64,000 nt of DNA from JANPCX01 sp046049865 (GCA_046049865.1 JBJOQO010000009.1:5366-69365), one strand, 5' to 3'. Counted from the first letter of the stretch, positions 33,945-43,416 are shown. Numbers and translations are program-made. Notes: generated by a model not told the origin, from the letters alone.

Positions 33945-35167
33945 AGGCCACCCAGGCCAAAGTGATTGCTGTACCAAAGGCTGCCCAACGGCAAACCTTC
34001 TTCAAACATGGCTTGAACTTCTGGAATGTCGGCGGCCCGACGAACCGTGGCGAAACCTTGGGCATCTTTGTCGAGTATCCAGACTTCGTTGGGGGCTAGC
34101 GCGTCGACTAGGCTCGGCGCGTGGGTCGTGATGAGCACCTGTGGCCCCCGAGTTTTTTGCGCAAACTCTTTGAATTCACTGGCAAGTCGGCTAAGGAGTT
34201 GGTGGTGCAAACCATTCTCAGGTTCCTCGATGCCCAGCAATGGTGAGGGATTCGGATCTTCCATCAGTAGCAAGTACGCCAAGAACTTCAGAGTTCCGTC
34301 AGACATGTCCTGCTGATAGAAAGGTCTGTCGTAACCTTGAGCATGGAACTCCAAAAAAAGGCGACCGTCATGGGTTTTGTCTGACCGCACTCGGTTGAGT
34401 CCTGGGACTTTGAGCGACAAGCGTTGAAGCATGGCTTGAAACTCTTTGGGTCTTTGGCGCTCGATGAATTGAAGATAATTTCCAAGGTTTTCGCCTTTTT
34501 TATCCAGGTGCGGTTGTGCGCCTGAAATTGGCTGAGAGCGAGCCAGTTGAGGCACGAAGTAGGACAGGTACCAACCACCTAGAAACGAACGAAATGCGCT
34601 GATTCGCGGGTGGTCTGAGAGGGTGCCCAAGGTGGAAACACCCAACACTTGGTCATCGCTCATGCGCACCGCAATTTTTTCGGCAGTCTCTTGTTCCTCA
34701 CTCGACTCACCTCCAGCCCAGACAAAACCTTTTCCCTGTTTGAGGTCCAAAAAAGAATAGGCCTTGCCGACGACCTTGAGCCCACCGCGACTTTGTCTGA
34801 GCCGTTCTCGTTTGACGCGTGGCCGGCCCAATTTGTCGATATCAATTTCAAGCGAGTAGTCAATCGTCCGAGAGTTGGGGTCTTCTCTGTACCGAATCTC
34901 AAACTTAATGGCCTCGTTGGAGCCTTGCGTTCGCAATCGCTCAAATCCGCCACGATGCTCTTTGTCGCATGCCGCTTCAACACCTTCAGCAAGACAATCG
35001 CCAATAAATCCAAGGGCATCGAGGAGACTTGATTTCCCAACACCATTGGCACCTATGACAGCCATCAAGCGTGGCAGCTCTGTGCCTTGAGAGTTGATTG
35101 TTTTTCCCAGCGTCACATCCCGCAACGCGCGGTAGTTTTGGATTTGAATGCCTTCAAGGATGGCCAT
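33941..35167 (-). CDS. AAA (RecF/OLD-like) ATPase, partner of the Toprim-like protein
   Basis: This 408-residue protein begins LEGIQIQNYRALRDVTL, the start typical of RecF/OLD-like ATPases. It has Walker A GANGVGKSS (residues 39-47), an ABC-like signature MSDGTLKFLAYLL (288-300), Walker B LLGIEEPENGLHH (310-322) and an H-loop LITTHAPSLVDAL. There is no fused nuclease domain; the Toprim part is the next gene. The ATG at 35167 is preferred over the in-frame start at 35224. The upstream region has GATAAT (minus strand, 35248-35253) as a possible -10. Composition is more AT-rich than the flanking core genes. Confidence 0.82.
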   Translation of the reverse strand: MAILEGIQIQNYRALRDVTLGKTINSQGTELPRLMAVIGANGVGKSSLLDALGFIGDCLAEGVEAACDKEHRGGFERLRTQGSNEAIKFEIRYREDPNSRTIDYSLEIDIDKLGRPRVKRERLRQSRGGLKVVGKAYSFLDLKQGKGFVWAGGESSEEQETAEKIAVRMSDDQVLGVSTLGTLSDHPRISAFRSFLGGWYLSYFVPQLARSQPISGAQPHLDKKGENLGNYLQFIERQRPKEFQAMLQRLSLKVPGLNRVRSDKTHDGRLFLEFHAQGYDRPFYQQDMSDGTLKFLAYLLLMEDPNPSPLLGIEEPENGLHHQLLSRLASEFKEFAQKTRGPQVLITTHAPSLVDALAPNEVWILDKDAQGFATVRRAADIPEVQAMFEEGLPLGSLWYSNHFGLGGL

Positions 35168-35285
35168 GCTTTTCTTTCGGGGTTCAACGGTGGTCGTCCT
35201 GCGAGCGGTTGCTGCCGCCCTCATCCTTACGGAGCAGTGACAGCCGCATTATCGCGAGACGGCTCGGTTCGTCCCCCTGATTAGA

Positions 35286-35684
35286 ATGCCGTCCGTGCAA
35301 ACCATCCGCCGTCACCTTCAGTGCTGGGCCTTCATTGCGATCTTCGCGGTGATGGGCATGGCCATGGCCCCTGCCGTGTCGCAGGCGGTGATGGCGGCAT
35401 CTGGGGTGCAGTGGACTGAGATTTGTTCGGCCACGGGTTCTCGGTGGGTGCAAGTTGATAGCGGCACAGAACAAACACCTGGCGGGCCTGCGTCGGTGGT
35501 GGACATGAGCAAGTGCCCCGCTTGTTGCCACCTGGGCCACAGCGCTGGGTTGCCGCCTGCGCCCTTGCCGGCAATGGACTTCATCGGTAGATCACATGCG
35601 GTGCCCGCGCTGTTCTTGCATGCGCCACGCCCGCTGTTTGCATGGGCTGCGGCCCAGCCGCGCGGGCCACCAACGCTCGGGTAA
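35286..35684 (+). CDS. DUF2946 family secreted protein
   Basis: This 132-residue protein has a hydrophobic N-terminus (AFIAIFAVMGMAMAPAVSQAV) that may be a signal peptide or anchor. A motif WTEICSATGSRWVQV and a CPACCHLGH cluster follow, the conserved Cys/His features of DUF2946. The family often lies beside TonB receptors, PepSY proteins and copper genes, and the Cys/His/Met content suggests copper binding. The start is divergent from the ATPase gene; a hairpin terminator follows. It is the first gene of the putative copper cluster. Confidence 0.78.
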   Translation: MPSVQTIRRHLQCWAFIAIFAVMGMAMAPAVSQAVMAASGVQWTEICSATGSRWVQVDSGTEQTPGGPASVVDMSKCPACCHLGHSAGLPPAPLPAMDFIGRSHAVPALFLHAPRPLFAWAAAQPRGPPTLG

Positions 35685-35697
35685 ATCACCTGCCCGT

Positions 35698-35730
35698 TGC
35701 GCGAGCGGTTTTCCGCTTGGCGCGTTTTTT
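35698..35730 (+). terminator. Likely intrinsic terminator after the DUF2946 gene
   Basis: TGCGCGAGCGG-ttt-CCGCTTGGCGCG forms an interrupted GC-rich stem and is followed by six T residues at 35725-35730. It may attenuate rather than fully separate this gene from the TonB receptor gene. Confidence 0.6.
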
Positions 35731-35824
35731 CCTTGCAGATAGACCGTTGCGCCCAACTTTCAAATGAGTGGCGCTGCGGACTGCGTTTGAACGCAGTTCG
35801 GCGGTCACCTTGCGAAAGCGCCCG

Positions 35825-38179
35825 ATGTTCCCCCAAAACTTTCCCCTGAATTTGGCGGCTAGCCGCCGTTCGCGCCTGTGGGCGCTTACCGTGCTACCCA
35901 TGGCCTGGCACGCAGCCGTGCACGCCCAAGGTGTGGCTCTTGACGCCCAACTGGCGCCGGTCACCGTCACCGCCACCCGTGCGCCGCTGGACCCCAACCT
36001 GCCCAGCAGCACGGCCAGCAAAACCGCAGAGCAACTGCGCACCCAGAACATCTTCAACCCGGAAGACGCCCTGAACAACCTGCCCAGCCTCACGGTGCGC
36101 AAACGTTATTTCGGTGACCGCAATGCCCTCGTCGCAGGCCGCAGTTACGGCACCTTGCAGCCGGGGCGCTCGCTGGTTTACCTGGACGGTTATCTGATCT
36201 CCAACTTTCTGGGCCGCTTTGATGGGCCGCGCTGGAACATGGTCAATACGGAGGCCATCGAGCGCGTAGACGTGCTCTATGGCCCGTTCTCCGCTATCTA
36301 TCCTGGCAATTCCATGGGCACCACCGTGGTGGTGATCGAGCGCAAACCCAAGGGTTTTGAGGGCTCAGTCAACATCACTTTCAACAGCCAACCCTTCGAG
36401 GAATATGGCTTCTCGGACACCTACAACAGCCACCAGGTATCGGCGCGGCTGGCTTCGCGTGCTGAGAGCGGACTGTGGTGGTCCGTGGGTCTGCAGCGCC
36501 AGGACAGCAAGGGCCACCCCATGGGCTACTGCAATGCGGTGACGGGGGTGCCGTCCTCGACTTGCGCCGTGGTCTCAGGCACCGCACCTGCCACGGCAGT
36601 GACGGGCGTGGTCAATGACCAGGACCCGCAAAACCGACCGCGTGCCATCTTTGGCGCCACCACCATCGACCACACCATCCAGGACACCGTGAACCTGCGA
36701 TTGGGTTACGACATTTCGCCCACCCAAAGCATCGAAGGCCGCTTCTCGTGGTGGCGCAATGACAGCACCGTCACGTCCCAGACCTCCTTACGTGACGCCA
36801 ACGGTCAGCCGGTGTGGACGGGCAGGGTGAGCAGTGGTGGGCGCACCTACAACCTGGCGGAGAACGCATTCCCCACCTCGCAGCGCGACGAAGAACACCG
36901 CCAGCTCGGCCTGACCTGGAAAACCAAACACCGCCAGGGCTGGAACCAGTCCGTGGTCTTCACCCAGTACAAGATTGAAAGCGACGCGGAGCGCAATGCC
37001 TCGCTCAATCCCGTGTTGGCGGCACGGGGTGGGCCCGGCACCGTGACGCGCCGTGACGGCACGGGCTGGAATACCTTTGAAGCCCAGGCGACTTACACCC
37101 CGCAAGCCGGTGACTTCGGCAACGGTCAGCACGCCTTGATATTTGGCCTGCACCGCAATGCATACACCTTGCGTAACGTGGTGAACGATGCCAGCGATTG
37201 GCGCAACACCGAAACCACGTTGAACCAGCGTTATGAAGGCGAGACCACAGTCACCGCCTTGTACGCCCAGGATGCCTGGAAGTTCCGGCCGGACCTGACG
37301 CTGACGACGGGCGTGCGGTACGAACGTTTCAAAGCCTTGGACGGTTCGCAGTTCTTCGCCGGCACCCCGCCTGTGCAAGCCCGCTATGCCCAGCGCGAAC
37401 AATCGGCCACCAGCCCCAAACTTTCGCTGGCCTGGGTGGCGAACGAGGCCTGGCGTTTCAAGGGCAGCGTAGGCCGTGCAGTGCGTTTCCCGAATGTGGA
37501 CGAGCTGTTCAATGGCACCCGAACCGGTACGTCCATCACACAGAGTGACCCCAACCTCAAGCCCGAGGTGTCCAATGCCGCCGAGTTGACGGCAGAGTGG
37601 GACACGGCCTGGGGCGCAAGCCAACACAGCCTGCGCGCCAGTTTGTTCCGTGATGATTCGCGCAATACCATCCAGCGCCAAACTGATAACACCGTCACCC
37701 CCACGGTCACCCGCATCAGCAACATCGACCGGGTGCTGACCGATGGCCTGGAGCTGGTGTGGTTGGGCAGCGATGTGGGCGTCAGGGGTTTGGACTTGAC
37801 GGCCAGCGCGACCTGGGCCGACTCCACCGTCAAAGCCAACGCACGCAACCCGGCCACCGTGGGCAAAGACTGGCAGCGCATCCCGAAGCAACGCTACACC
37901 TTGGAGGCTGCTTACCGGCCCAGCGAGGCATGGCTCTGGGCGGCGACCTACCGCTGGCACAGCTCAAGCTACAACACGGAGTTGAACGTGGACAACAACC
38001 CCAACACCTTCGGCGGAGTGTCCAGCGTGAGCAAACTCGATGTCCGTGTGGCCTGGCGATTTGCCAAAGGCTGGGAAGCTGCAGCAGGCATCGACAACCT
38101 GACCAACGAATCCACCTGGCAGGCGCACACTTTGCCGCAGCGCAGCTACTACGCCTCGCTCGCCTACCGCTTCCAGTGA
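35825..38179 (+). CDS. TonB-dependent outer membrane receptor, probably for copper
   Basis: This 784-residue receptor has a signal peptide (about 1-36, ending AVHAQG) and a TonB-box-like segment (PVTVTATRAP). The plug domain (QNIFNPEDALNNLPSLTVRK, then ERVDVLYGPFSAIYPGNSMG) is followed by a 22-strand barrel ending in an aromatic residue (ASLAYRFQ). It should import a metal or chelate using TonB energy. The substrate is inferred from context: it lies between a DUF2946 gene and PepSY and PCuAC genes, a set linked to copper uptake. The ATG at 35825 is chosen because the signal peptide begins there. Confidence 0.87.
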   Translation: MFPQNFPLNLAASRRSRLWALTVLPMAWHAAVHAQGVALDAQLAPVTVTATRAPLDPNLPSSTASKTAEQLRTQNIFNPEDALNNLPSLTVRKRYFGDRNALVAGRSYGTLQPGRSLVYLDGYLISNFLGRFDGPRWNMVNTEAIERVDVLYGPFSAIYPGNSMGTTVVVIERKPKGFEGSVNITFNSQPFEEYGFSDTYNSHQVSARLASRAESGLWWSVGLQRQDSKGHPMGYCNAVTGVPSSTCAVVSGTAPATAVTGVVNDQDPQNRPRAIFGATTIDHTIQDTVNLRLGYDISPTQSIEGRFSWWRNDSTVTSQTSLRDANGQPVWTGRVSSGGRTYNLAENAFPTSQRDEEHRQLGLTWKTKHRQGWNQSVVFTQYKIESDAERNASLNPVLAARGGPGTVTRRDGTGWNTFEAQATYTPQAGDFGNGQHALIFGLHRNAYTLRNVVNDASDWRNTETTLNQRYEGETTVTALYAQDAWKFRPDLTLTTGVRYERFKALDGSQFFAGTPPVQARYAQREQSATSPKLSLAWVANEAWRFKGSVGRAVRFPNVDELFNGTRTGTSITQSDPNLKPEVSNAAELTAEWDTAWGASQHSLRASLFRDDSRNTIQRQTDNTVTPTVTRISNIDRVLTDGLELVWLGSDVGVRGLDLTASATWADSTVKANARNPATVGKDWQRIPKQRYTLEAAYRPSEAWLWAATYRWHSSSYNTELNVDNNPNTFGGVSSVSKLDVRVAWRFAKGWEAAAGIDNLTNESTWQAHTLPQRSYYASLAYRFQ

Positions 38180-38186
38180 GGCGCGC

Positions 38187-39587
38187 ATGAGCACCCTTGA
38201 TTCAACTTTGCAAAGTGCGGCTACCGGCAGCCAGGGGCCCAGGTCCTTGCACCGCCTTTTCTGGCGGCTGCATTTCTGGGCCGGATTGATCACCGCGCCC
38301 ATCGTGCTGTTTGCTGCATTCACCGGTTTGCTCTATGTGTTCACCCCGCAAATCGAGGCGTGGCGCCATGCTGAGTTGGATCGGGTGCCCGTGCAGGCGC
38401 AGCAACGCCGCAGCCTGGACGAGCAGGTGGCCGCTGCCCAAGCGGCCTTGCCCGGTCAGGTGCTGCGTTATGCGGTGCCCGGTTTTGAACCAGGAGACAC
38501 CACGCAGGTGGCCTTCAAACCCTTGGCGCCCCAGCATGCTGGGCATGGCGGAGCAACGGTTGTGCACGACCACGGTTTGCCGATGGGCACCATCGCCTAT
38601 GTCAATCCGTACACCGGCCAGGTGGTGGGCACCTTGCGGGAGATGGAAAGATTCAAGACCTGGTCCAAGAAGCTGCATTCGAACGCATTGCAGGGCGACC
38701 GCTGGCGCTGGCCGCTGGAGTTGGCGGCCAGTTGGATGCTGGTGATGTTCGGCACCGGGCTTTACCTGTGGTGGCCCCGCGCCGAGCAACGTCGCTTGGC
38801 CGGATGGCGGGCCTATTGGCCTCGTGCGGGACGTGGGCGGACCGCATGGCGGGACTGGCATGGCTTGGCGGCCGTGGTGATGGGTGTGGTGCTGTGTACG
38901 CTCTTGGTCACCGGCCTGACCTGGAGCGAGTACGCGGGAGGGCGTTTCAAAGCCATGCAAAAAGCCTTGCAGCAAGACAGCCCGAGGGTGCCCAAGTCAC
39001 TTCGTTCGTCACCCAGCGCTGACGCACCCAGCGCTGAAAAATCGGCGCTGAGTTGGCAGGCCGTGGCTGACAGGGCGCAGCCGCTGGTGCCGTCTGTGTC
39101 CGTGATGATCACACCGCCGGCGGGGCCACAGGGTGTGTGGCGGGTAGAGAATTTCGATCGTGGGCAGCCCCGCAGTCGCTTTGGCCTGGCATTGGATGCG
39201 TATTCTGGGCAAACGCTGTTTTATTCGGGCTGGGACGCCATGCCGCTGATGTCCCGCGCCACCGCCATCGGTATTCCATTTCACCGCGGAGAATTTGGTT
39301 GGTGGAACCAACTGCTGCTGGTGCTGGCGGCGTTGACGGCGATTTTTTCCGTGGTTTCAGGCTTTGTGATGTGGTGGATGCGCCGCCCGCAGGGCAGGGT
39401 GGCCGCGCCGCCAGTGAGCACTGCGCAATGGCGGGCTGTCACGCGCCCACAAGGGGCGGGCTTGCTTGTTTTGGTCGGCCTGCTGTCCTATGCCATGCCC
39501 TTGTTTGGTTGGAGTTTGTTGTTGTTTGGTTTTGTTGAAGTGCTGCGTTTGATGTTTTTTGTGAGGCCAGCCGCTCAAGCGGTTTGA
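38187..39587 (+). CDS. PepSY-associated membrane protein (iron/copper uptake reductase type)
   Basis: This 466-residue inner-membrane protein begins with LFWRLHFWAGLITAPIVLFA, the conserved first helix of PepSY-TM proteins. It has a periplasmic domain, a second pair of helices around WPLELAASWMLVMFGTGLYLW, further helices and a C-terminal pair. Conserved His residues in the first helices (RLHFWAG; LHSNALQGD) could bind heme. Such proteins accompany TonB receptors and are proposed to reduce or release imported metal. It starts seven bases after the receptor stop. Confidence 0.87.
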   Translation: MSTLDSTLQSAATGSQGPRSLHRLFWRLHFWAGLITAPIVLFAAFTGLLYVFTPQIEAWRHAELDRVPVQAQQRRSLDEQVAAAQAALPGQVLRYAVPGFEPGDTTQVAFKPLAPQHAGHGGATVVHDHGLPMGTIAYVNPYTGQVVGTLREMERFKTWSKKLHSNALQGDRWRWPLELAASWMLVMFGTGLYLWWPRAEQRRLAGWRAYWPRAGRGRTAWRDWHGLAAVVMGVVLCTLLVTGLTWSEYAGGRFKAMQKALQQDSPRVPKSLRSSPSADAPSAEKSALSWQAVADRAQPLVPSVSVMITPPAGPQGVWRVENFDRGQPRSRFGLALDAYSGQTLFYSGWDAMPLMSRATAIGIPFHRGEFGWWNQLLLVLAALTAIFSVVSGFVMWWMRRPQGRVAAPPVSTAQWRAVTRPQGAGLLVLVGLLSYAMPLFGWSLLLFGFVEVLRLMFFVRPAAQAV

Positions 39588-39622
39588 ATCCTTTTTTGAT
39601 CCTTTTACCCGGAGTGCACACC

Positions 39623-40087
39623 ATGTTTTTGATTCGTTCTTTGATCGCCACGCTGATGGTTTTGGCCGCCTTCACCAGCCAGGCCCACAGTTATAAAGTC
39701 GGTGCCATCGATATTGGCCACCCGTGGGCGCGACCCACGGCGGCTGGACAAAAGGCGGGTGGTGGTTACCTCAAACTCACCAATGCGGGCGGCGCAGACC
39801 GCCTGGTCTCGGTCAGCAGCGACGTGTCTGACTCGGTGGAATTGCACACCATGAGCATGGACGGCACGGTGATGCGCATGCGCCAGGTCGATGGCATTGA
39901 TCTGCCTGCGGGGCAAACTGTGGAGCTCAAGCCGGGCGGCTTTCACATCATGTTCATCGGCTTGAAAGCGCCGCTCAAGGAAGGAAGCAAGTTCCCGGTC
40001 AAACTCAAATTTGAAAAGGCTGGTGAGGTGGTCGTGGACGTGAAAGTGCAACAGCCCAAGGGGGCGGCTGCAGAGCACAAACATTGA
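39623..40087 (+). CDS. Periplasmic copper chaperone PCu(A)C
   Basis: This 154-residue protein has a signal peptide (to about residue 21, ending SQAHS) and a cupredoxin-like fold. The copper ligands of the family are present as His75, Met86, His108 and Met110 (ELHTMSM, MRMRQ, GGFHIMFIGL), and a His-containing tail (AAEHKH) follows. It delivers Cu(I) to cytochrome oxidase or cognate sites in the periplasm. GGAG precedes the ATG at 39623. The position right after the TonB receptor and PepSY gene supports a joint copper acquisition role. Confidence 0.9.
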   Translation: MFLIRSLIATLMVLAAFTSQAHSYKVGAIDIGHPWARPTAAGQKAGGGYLKLTNAGGADRLVSVSSDVSDSVELHTMSMDGTVMRMRQVDGIDLPAGQTVELKPGGFHIMFIGLKAPLKEGSKFPVKLKFEKAGEVVVDVKVQQPKGAAAEHKH

Positions 40088-40116
40088 TGACACTGGCTCA
40101 AGCAGATATCGAACGT

Positions 40117-40216
40117 CGTCATTCCCGCGAAAGCGGGAATCCAGCGGCGTGTCCACTTCAGGCCCTGGGTACCGACTTGAGCTGAACCATGGATTCCCGC
40201 TTTCGCGGGAATGACG
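40117..40216. repeat. Inverted pair of REP-like repeats
   Basis: Perfect 27-bp inverted arms (40117-40143 and 40190-40216) each contain a hairpin, ATTCCCGC-gaa-AGCGGGAAT type, separated by 46 bp. This CGTCATTCCCGCGAAAGCGG sequence is a common dispersed repeat in proteobacteria. It lies between convergent pcuAC and ruvA and can act as a bidirectional transcription stop. Confidence 0.85.
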
Positions 40217-40224
40217 AAGTGCGG

Positions 40225-40800
40225 CTATCGCGCCAGCGCCTTGAGCGCGAGTTTGATGCCGTCACTCACACCCACATCAACCGGCAACGCTTTGAGGCTG
40301 GCAGCCGCCTCGCGGTCGCTGTAACCCAGCGCCAGCAGCGCTTGCAAGATGTCCCCTTGTGCGTCGTTTTGAATGCTGGCACTGGGTGATGCGAGCGCGT
40401 CGCCCAGTTTGCCTTTGAGTTCCAGCAGCAGTCGCTCGGCGGTTTTTTTGCCTATGCCCGGCACTTTGATCAGGCGCGCACTTTCTTGCAATCTCACTGC
40501 TTGAGCCAGTTCGGAAACGCTCAAGCCCGACAAGATGGACAAGGCGGTGCGCGGCCCCACACCTGAAATTTTCACGAGTTGACGGAAGGTGTTGCGCTCT
40601 TCGTGGGTCAAGAATCCAAACAGCACCTGCGCGTCTTCCCGCACGATGAAGTGGGTGAGCAGGGTGACTTTTTCGCCGAGGCCGGGCAGGTTGTAGAAGC
40701 TGCTCATCGGCACGTCCACTTCATAGCCCACGCCGTTCACATCCAGCAGCACCTGGGGCGGGTTTTTTTCGGCCAACAGGCCGGTGAGGCGGCCGATCAT
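40225..40800 (-). CDS. ruvA: Holliday junction DNA-binding protein RuvA
   Basis: This 191-residue protein binds four-way junctions as a tetramer and loads RuvB. Domain I begins MIGRLTGLLAEKNPPQVLLD. Two helix-hairpin-helix motifs follow (KISGVGPRTALSILS and KVPGIGKKTAERLLLELK). A flexible linker and C-terminal RuvB-binding domain follow (QALLALGYSDREAAASLKAL). The start overlaps the stop of the response-regulator gene (ATGA at 40797-40800), so it is coupled to a two-component system, not to ruvB. Confidence 0.96.
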   Translation of the reverse strand: MIGRLTGLLAEKNPPQVLLDVNGVGYEVDVPMSSFYNLPGLGEKVTLLTHFIVREDAQVLFGFLTHEERNTFRQLVKISGVGPRTALSILSGLSVSELAQAVRLQESARLIKVPGIGKKTAERLLLELKGKLGDALASPSASIQNDAQGDILQALLALGYSDREAAASLKALPVDVGVSDGIKLALKALAR

Positions 40801-41450
40801 CTTCTGAACAGTCCCAAACGCTGCGCTTCAAGCGCCGCTTCCGCGCGCGAGTTGACATTGAGCTTGCGGTAGATCTGCTTCACATAGTCCGCAATGGTGT
40901 GGCGCGAGAGGTTCAGTTGAACGCCAATTTCTGGCAGCGTGAAACCCTTGGCGACGCGCAAGAGAACTTCGTTTTCCCGATCGGTGAGGGCGACATGCGG
41001 AATGCTTTGTGGCAGCTCAGCTGGTCGGGTGTGGGTGGCAAAGTAGGACAGCACCCTGCGTGCAATCGAAGGAGACAAAGGAGGTTCGCCTTGGCTCATG
41101 CGGTTGAGCTGCTCGGCGATCAGGTCACGTGCCTGTTCTTTCAGCAAATAACCAAAGGCACCGGCCTGAAGGGCGGGGAAGAGGTGGTCGTCGTCGTCGT
41201 GGATCGTGACCACCACAGACTGGCAGTCGGGCTGGTTGTCGCGCAAGGCGGCGACCACATCCACGCCCGAGCCATCGGGCAAGCCGAGGTCAACCAAGGC
41301 CAGGTCGAACTTGATGGCACTGACCAGCTCGAGCGCGTTGTGAATGCGCGCCGACTCGTGAATTTGTGCATTGGGAAACACCTGACGCACCAATACTTTG
41401 AGCCAGGCGCGAATCTCGGGCAGGTCTTCCAAGAGCAAGATGTTGTTCAT
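40797..41450 (-). CDS. NarL/FixJ-type response regulator
   Basis: This 217-residue regulator has a receiver domain with acidic residues Glu8/Asp9, the phosphoacceptor Asp54 in ALVDLGLPDGSG and the conserved Lys in GYLLKEQ. The C-terminal LuxR-type helix-turn-helix (LTDRENEVLLRVAKGFTLPE, then LSRHTIADYVKQIYRKLNV) is complete. It is the natural partner of the histidine kinase encoded 43 bp upstream, and its stop overlaps the ruvA start. Targets are unknown. Confidence 0.92.
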   Translation of the reverse strand: MNNILLLEDLPEIRAWLKVLVRQVFPNAQIHESARIHNALELVSAIKFDLALVDLGLPDGSGVDVVAALRDNQPDCQSVVVTIHDDDDHLFPALQAGAFGYLLKEQARDLIAEQLNRMSQGEPPLSPSIARRVLSYFATHTRPAELPQSIPHVALTDRENEVLLRVAKGFTLPEIGVQLNLSRHTIADYVKQIYRKLNVNSRAEAALEAQRLGLFRR

Positions 41451-41493
41451 CGGGTTCTCCGCTGGGGTGTCGTGGATCGTAGCAGTGGCAAAT

Positions 41494-43416
41494 TCAAAGC
41501 GGCAGCGTCAAACGAATGACGGTGCCATATCCGGGGCCTGACTCCACCAAACACTGGCCTTGTAACTGTTTGGCACGGTGTTTCATGCTGGCCATGCCGT
41601 GGCCACGGTCGAGTTTGCCGTCGAGTTCCATGGGAATGCCTTTGCCATTGTCCTGAATGGAAACACCGAATTCATGGTCTCCCACACTGCAACGCACCTT
41701 GCATAACGTGGCGCCGCTGTGTTTGATGATGTTGCTCACCGCTTCGCGCATGATGCGGGTGGTTTGCACATAAGCACGGGCCGGCAAAAGCTGATCCAGG
41801 TCTTCGCTTGGATGGCTCCAATCGGCCTCAATATTGGTCTGCGACAGGCGGGAGACGATCTCCGCGCGCCAGTCGGCCAAGGCATCGGCCAGCCGCACAG
41901 GTTTGCCGGTCAGCCCCCGAACCGACAGCCGCATTTCTTCCAGTGCTTCGCGCGCCAGTGTGGAGATGCGGTCGCTCTCCGAGGTGTGAACGATGGTGAG
42001 CAGCTTGGCCCCCAGGTCGTCATGCAGGTCGGCGGCAATACGTTTGCGTTCTTTCTCGGTGATTTGCTCTACACGCAGCTCGGCCAGTTGTTCAAAGTTG
42101 CGCTCGATTTCGGCGGTGGCGTCACGCACCCTTCGTTCCAGCGTGGCGCGGCCTGCCTCCATCAGCGCCAGGTTGTGCTCAAAGCCATGCAGCAATCGAA
42201 AGGCGATCACGGTCAACACCAGCGGGAATCCCCATTGGGCATAAAGCAAGGGCGGCAGTGGCGACCAGTGGTACTGGGTGGCAATTTCCAGAACCATCGG
42301 GATGGCGAAACAACCCATCAGCATCGCCATGCTGCGCCACTCTTTTTGCTGCTCGCGCCTGGCAATCACCAGGTAGATGGCGATGGCGCCCAACACCTCC
42401 AACGCGAGCAGCAAGTACCAAGCGGTGCTCACCAGGTAGGTGCGCTGGGGCCCCGCCAACCAAAGGGTTAGCGGCACGAGCAGCACTTGCGCCAACAGAC
42501 CCCACTCCAAAACCCGCGAACGTCTGCCTGCGTAGCTGAGTAAAAACTGCACCGTAGCAGCGGCAATCCACGGCACGGTGCTGGCGGACAGCCACTCCAC
42601 CCACTGACTCGGGATTGGCACATAACGACCCCAAATGCGCACCGACAACACGGCCCAACCCACACACAGCAGGCCAAAGTAGGTCATATACGCTTCGCGC
42701 CGGTTGAGCTGGCCCAGCACCACCAAATACCCGCCCAACACCAACAGCGTCAGGGCCGCCAGTTGCAGGGCTGTGCTGTTCCACCAGGCTTGTTTGGCAT
42801 GCTGTTCGGTCAACGCCAACTGCGGACCGATGGTCAGCGCAGACAAACCACCCCCTCTAAGCCTGGCAGACACCCGTTCTTGCGCCTGCCCGTAGACCCG
42901 CAGCTCCAAGCGGTTGCCTGTGGCTGTCAATAAATGGCTCGGCAAGGTCACGAGAAGGGGGTGGTAGCAATTGCGCGTGATCGGCTCCTGCACCTGGCCG
43001 CTGCGCATGAGCAATTGCCCGTTCAGCCACACCTCTGCGTTGTGGCAAACACGTTCAATGTAGAGGGCCAACAAACCATCAGCGGTGGTGCCTTGCGACT
43101 CAGGAACGGGACGGTCGAAGGTCACCCGGTACCAGCGGCTGCCGCTGTAGCCGGGGGTGGTCTGGGACCAGTCTTCGGGCAGACCAACTTCTTTGGGAGT
43201 TTGTCCGTTGACACCCGGTGCGCTGGGAAAGTTTGAGGTGTTGGCATTGATGGCCAGTGCGCGGTCGATGACCAGGGCCTGCGCAGTTACCTGGGTGCAA
43301 AGGGGCGCCAGCAGACACCACAGCAGCAGCGCGCCCCAAACCGAGGCAACTCGCCAGCGTGGCTGCAGGGCCCACGGCTTGCTAGCAAACAAAGGGGTCA
43401 GCGCAGCATTCAACAT
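41494..43416 (-). CDS. Sensor histidine kinase with 7TMR-DISM-type sensor and NarX-like kinase
   Basis: This protein of about 640 residues has a signal peptide, an extracytoplasmic beta-rich domain (RWYRVTFDRP, CHNAEVWLNGQLL), seven or so membrane helices, a coiled coil, a HisKA_3 box with the phospho-His (RKRIAADLHDDLGAKLL) and a HATPase domain (REAVSNIIKHSG, DNGKGIP, GHGMASMKHRA). All catalytic boxes are present, so it should autophosphorylate and signal to the response regulator downstream. The ATG at 43416 is preferred because a hydrophobic signal segment follows; the frame extends to 43512 inside the repeat element. Confidence 0.88.
   Translation of the reverse strand: MLNAALTPLFASKPWALQPRWRVASVWGALLLWCLLAPLCTQVTAQALVIDRALAINANTSNFPSAPGVNGQTPKEVGLPEDWSQTTPGYSGSRWYRVTFDRPVPESQGTTADGLLALYIERVCHNAEVWLNGQLLMRSGQVQEPITRNCYHPLLVTLPSHLLTATGNRLELRVYGQAQERVSARLRGGGLSALTIGPQLALTEQHAKQAWWNSTALQLAALTLLVLGGYLVVLGQLNRREAYMTYFGLLCVGWAVLSVRIWGRYVPIPSQWVEWLSASTVPWIAAATVQFLLSYAGRRSRVLEWGLLAQVLLVPLTLWLAGPQRTYLVSTAWYLLLALEVLGAIAIYLVIARREQQKEWRSMAMLMGCFAIPMVLEIATQYHWSPLPPLLYAQWGFPLVLTVIAFRLLHGFEHNLALMEAGRATLERRVRDATAEIERNFEQLAELRVEQITEKERKRIAADLHDDLGAKLLTIVHTSESDRISTLAREALEEMRLSVRGLTGKPVRLADALADWRAEIVSRLSQTNIEADWSHPSEDLDQLLPARAYVQTTRIMREAVSNIIKHSGATLCKVRCSVGDHEFGVSIQDNGKGIPMELDGKLDRGHGMASMKHRAKQLQGQCLVESGPGYGTVIRLTLPL

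Noticed and set aside
36788..37960. 390-codon minus-strand frame opposite the TonB receptor
   Set aside because: Antisense shadow of a clear outer-membrane receptor; no ribosome site or domain.
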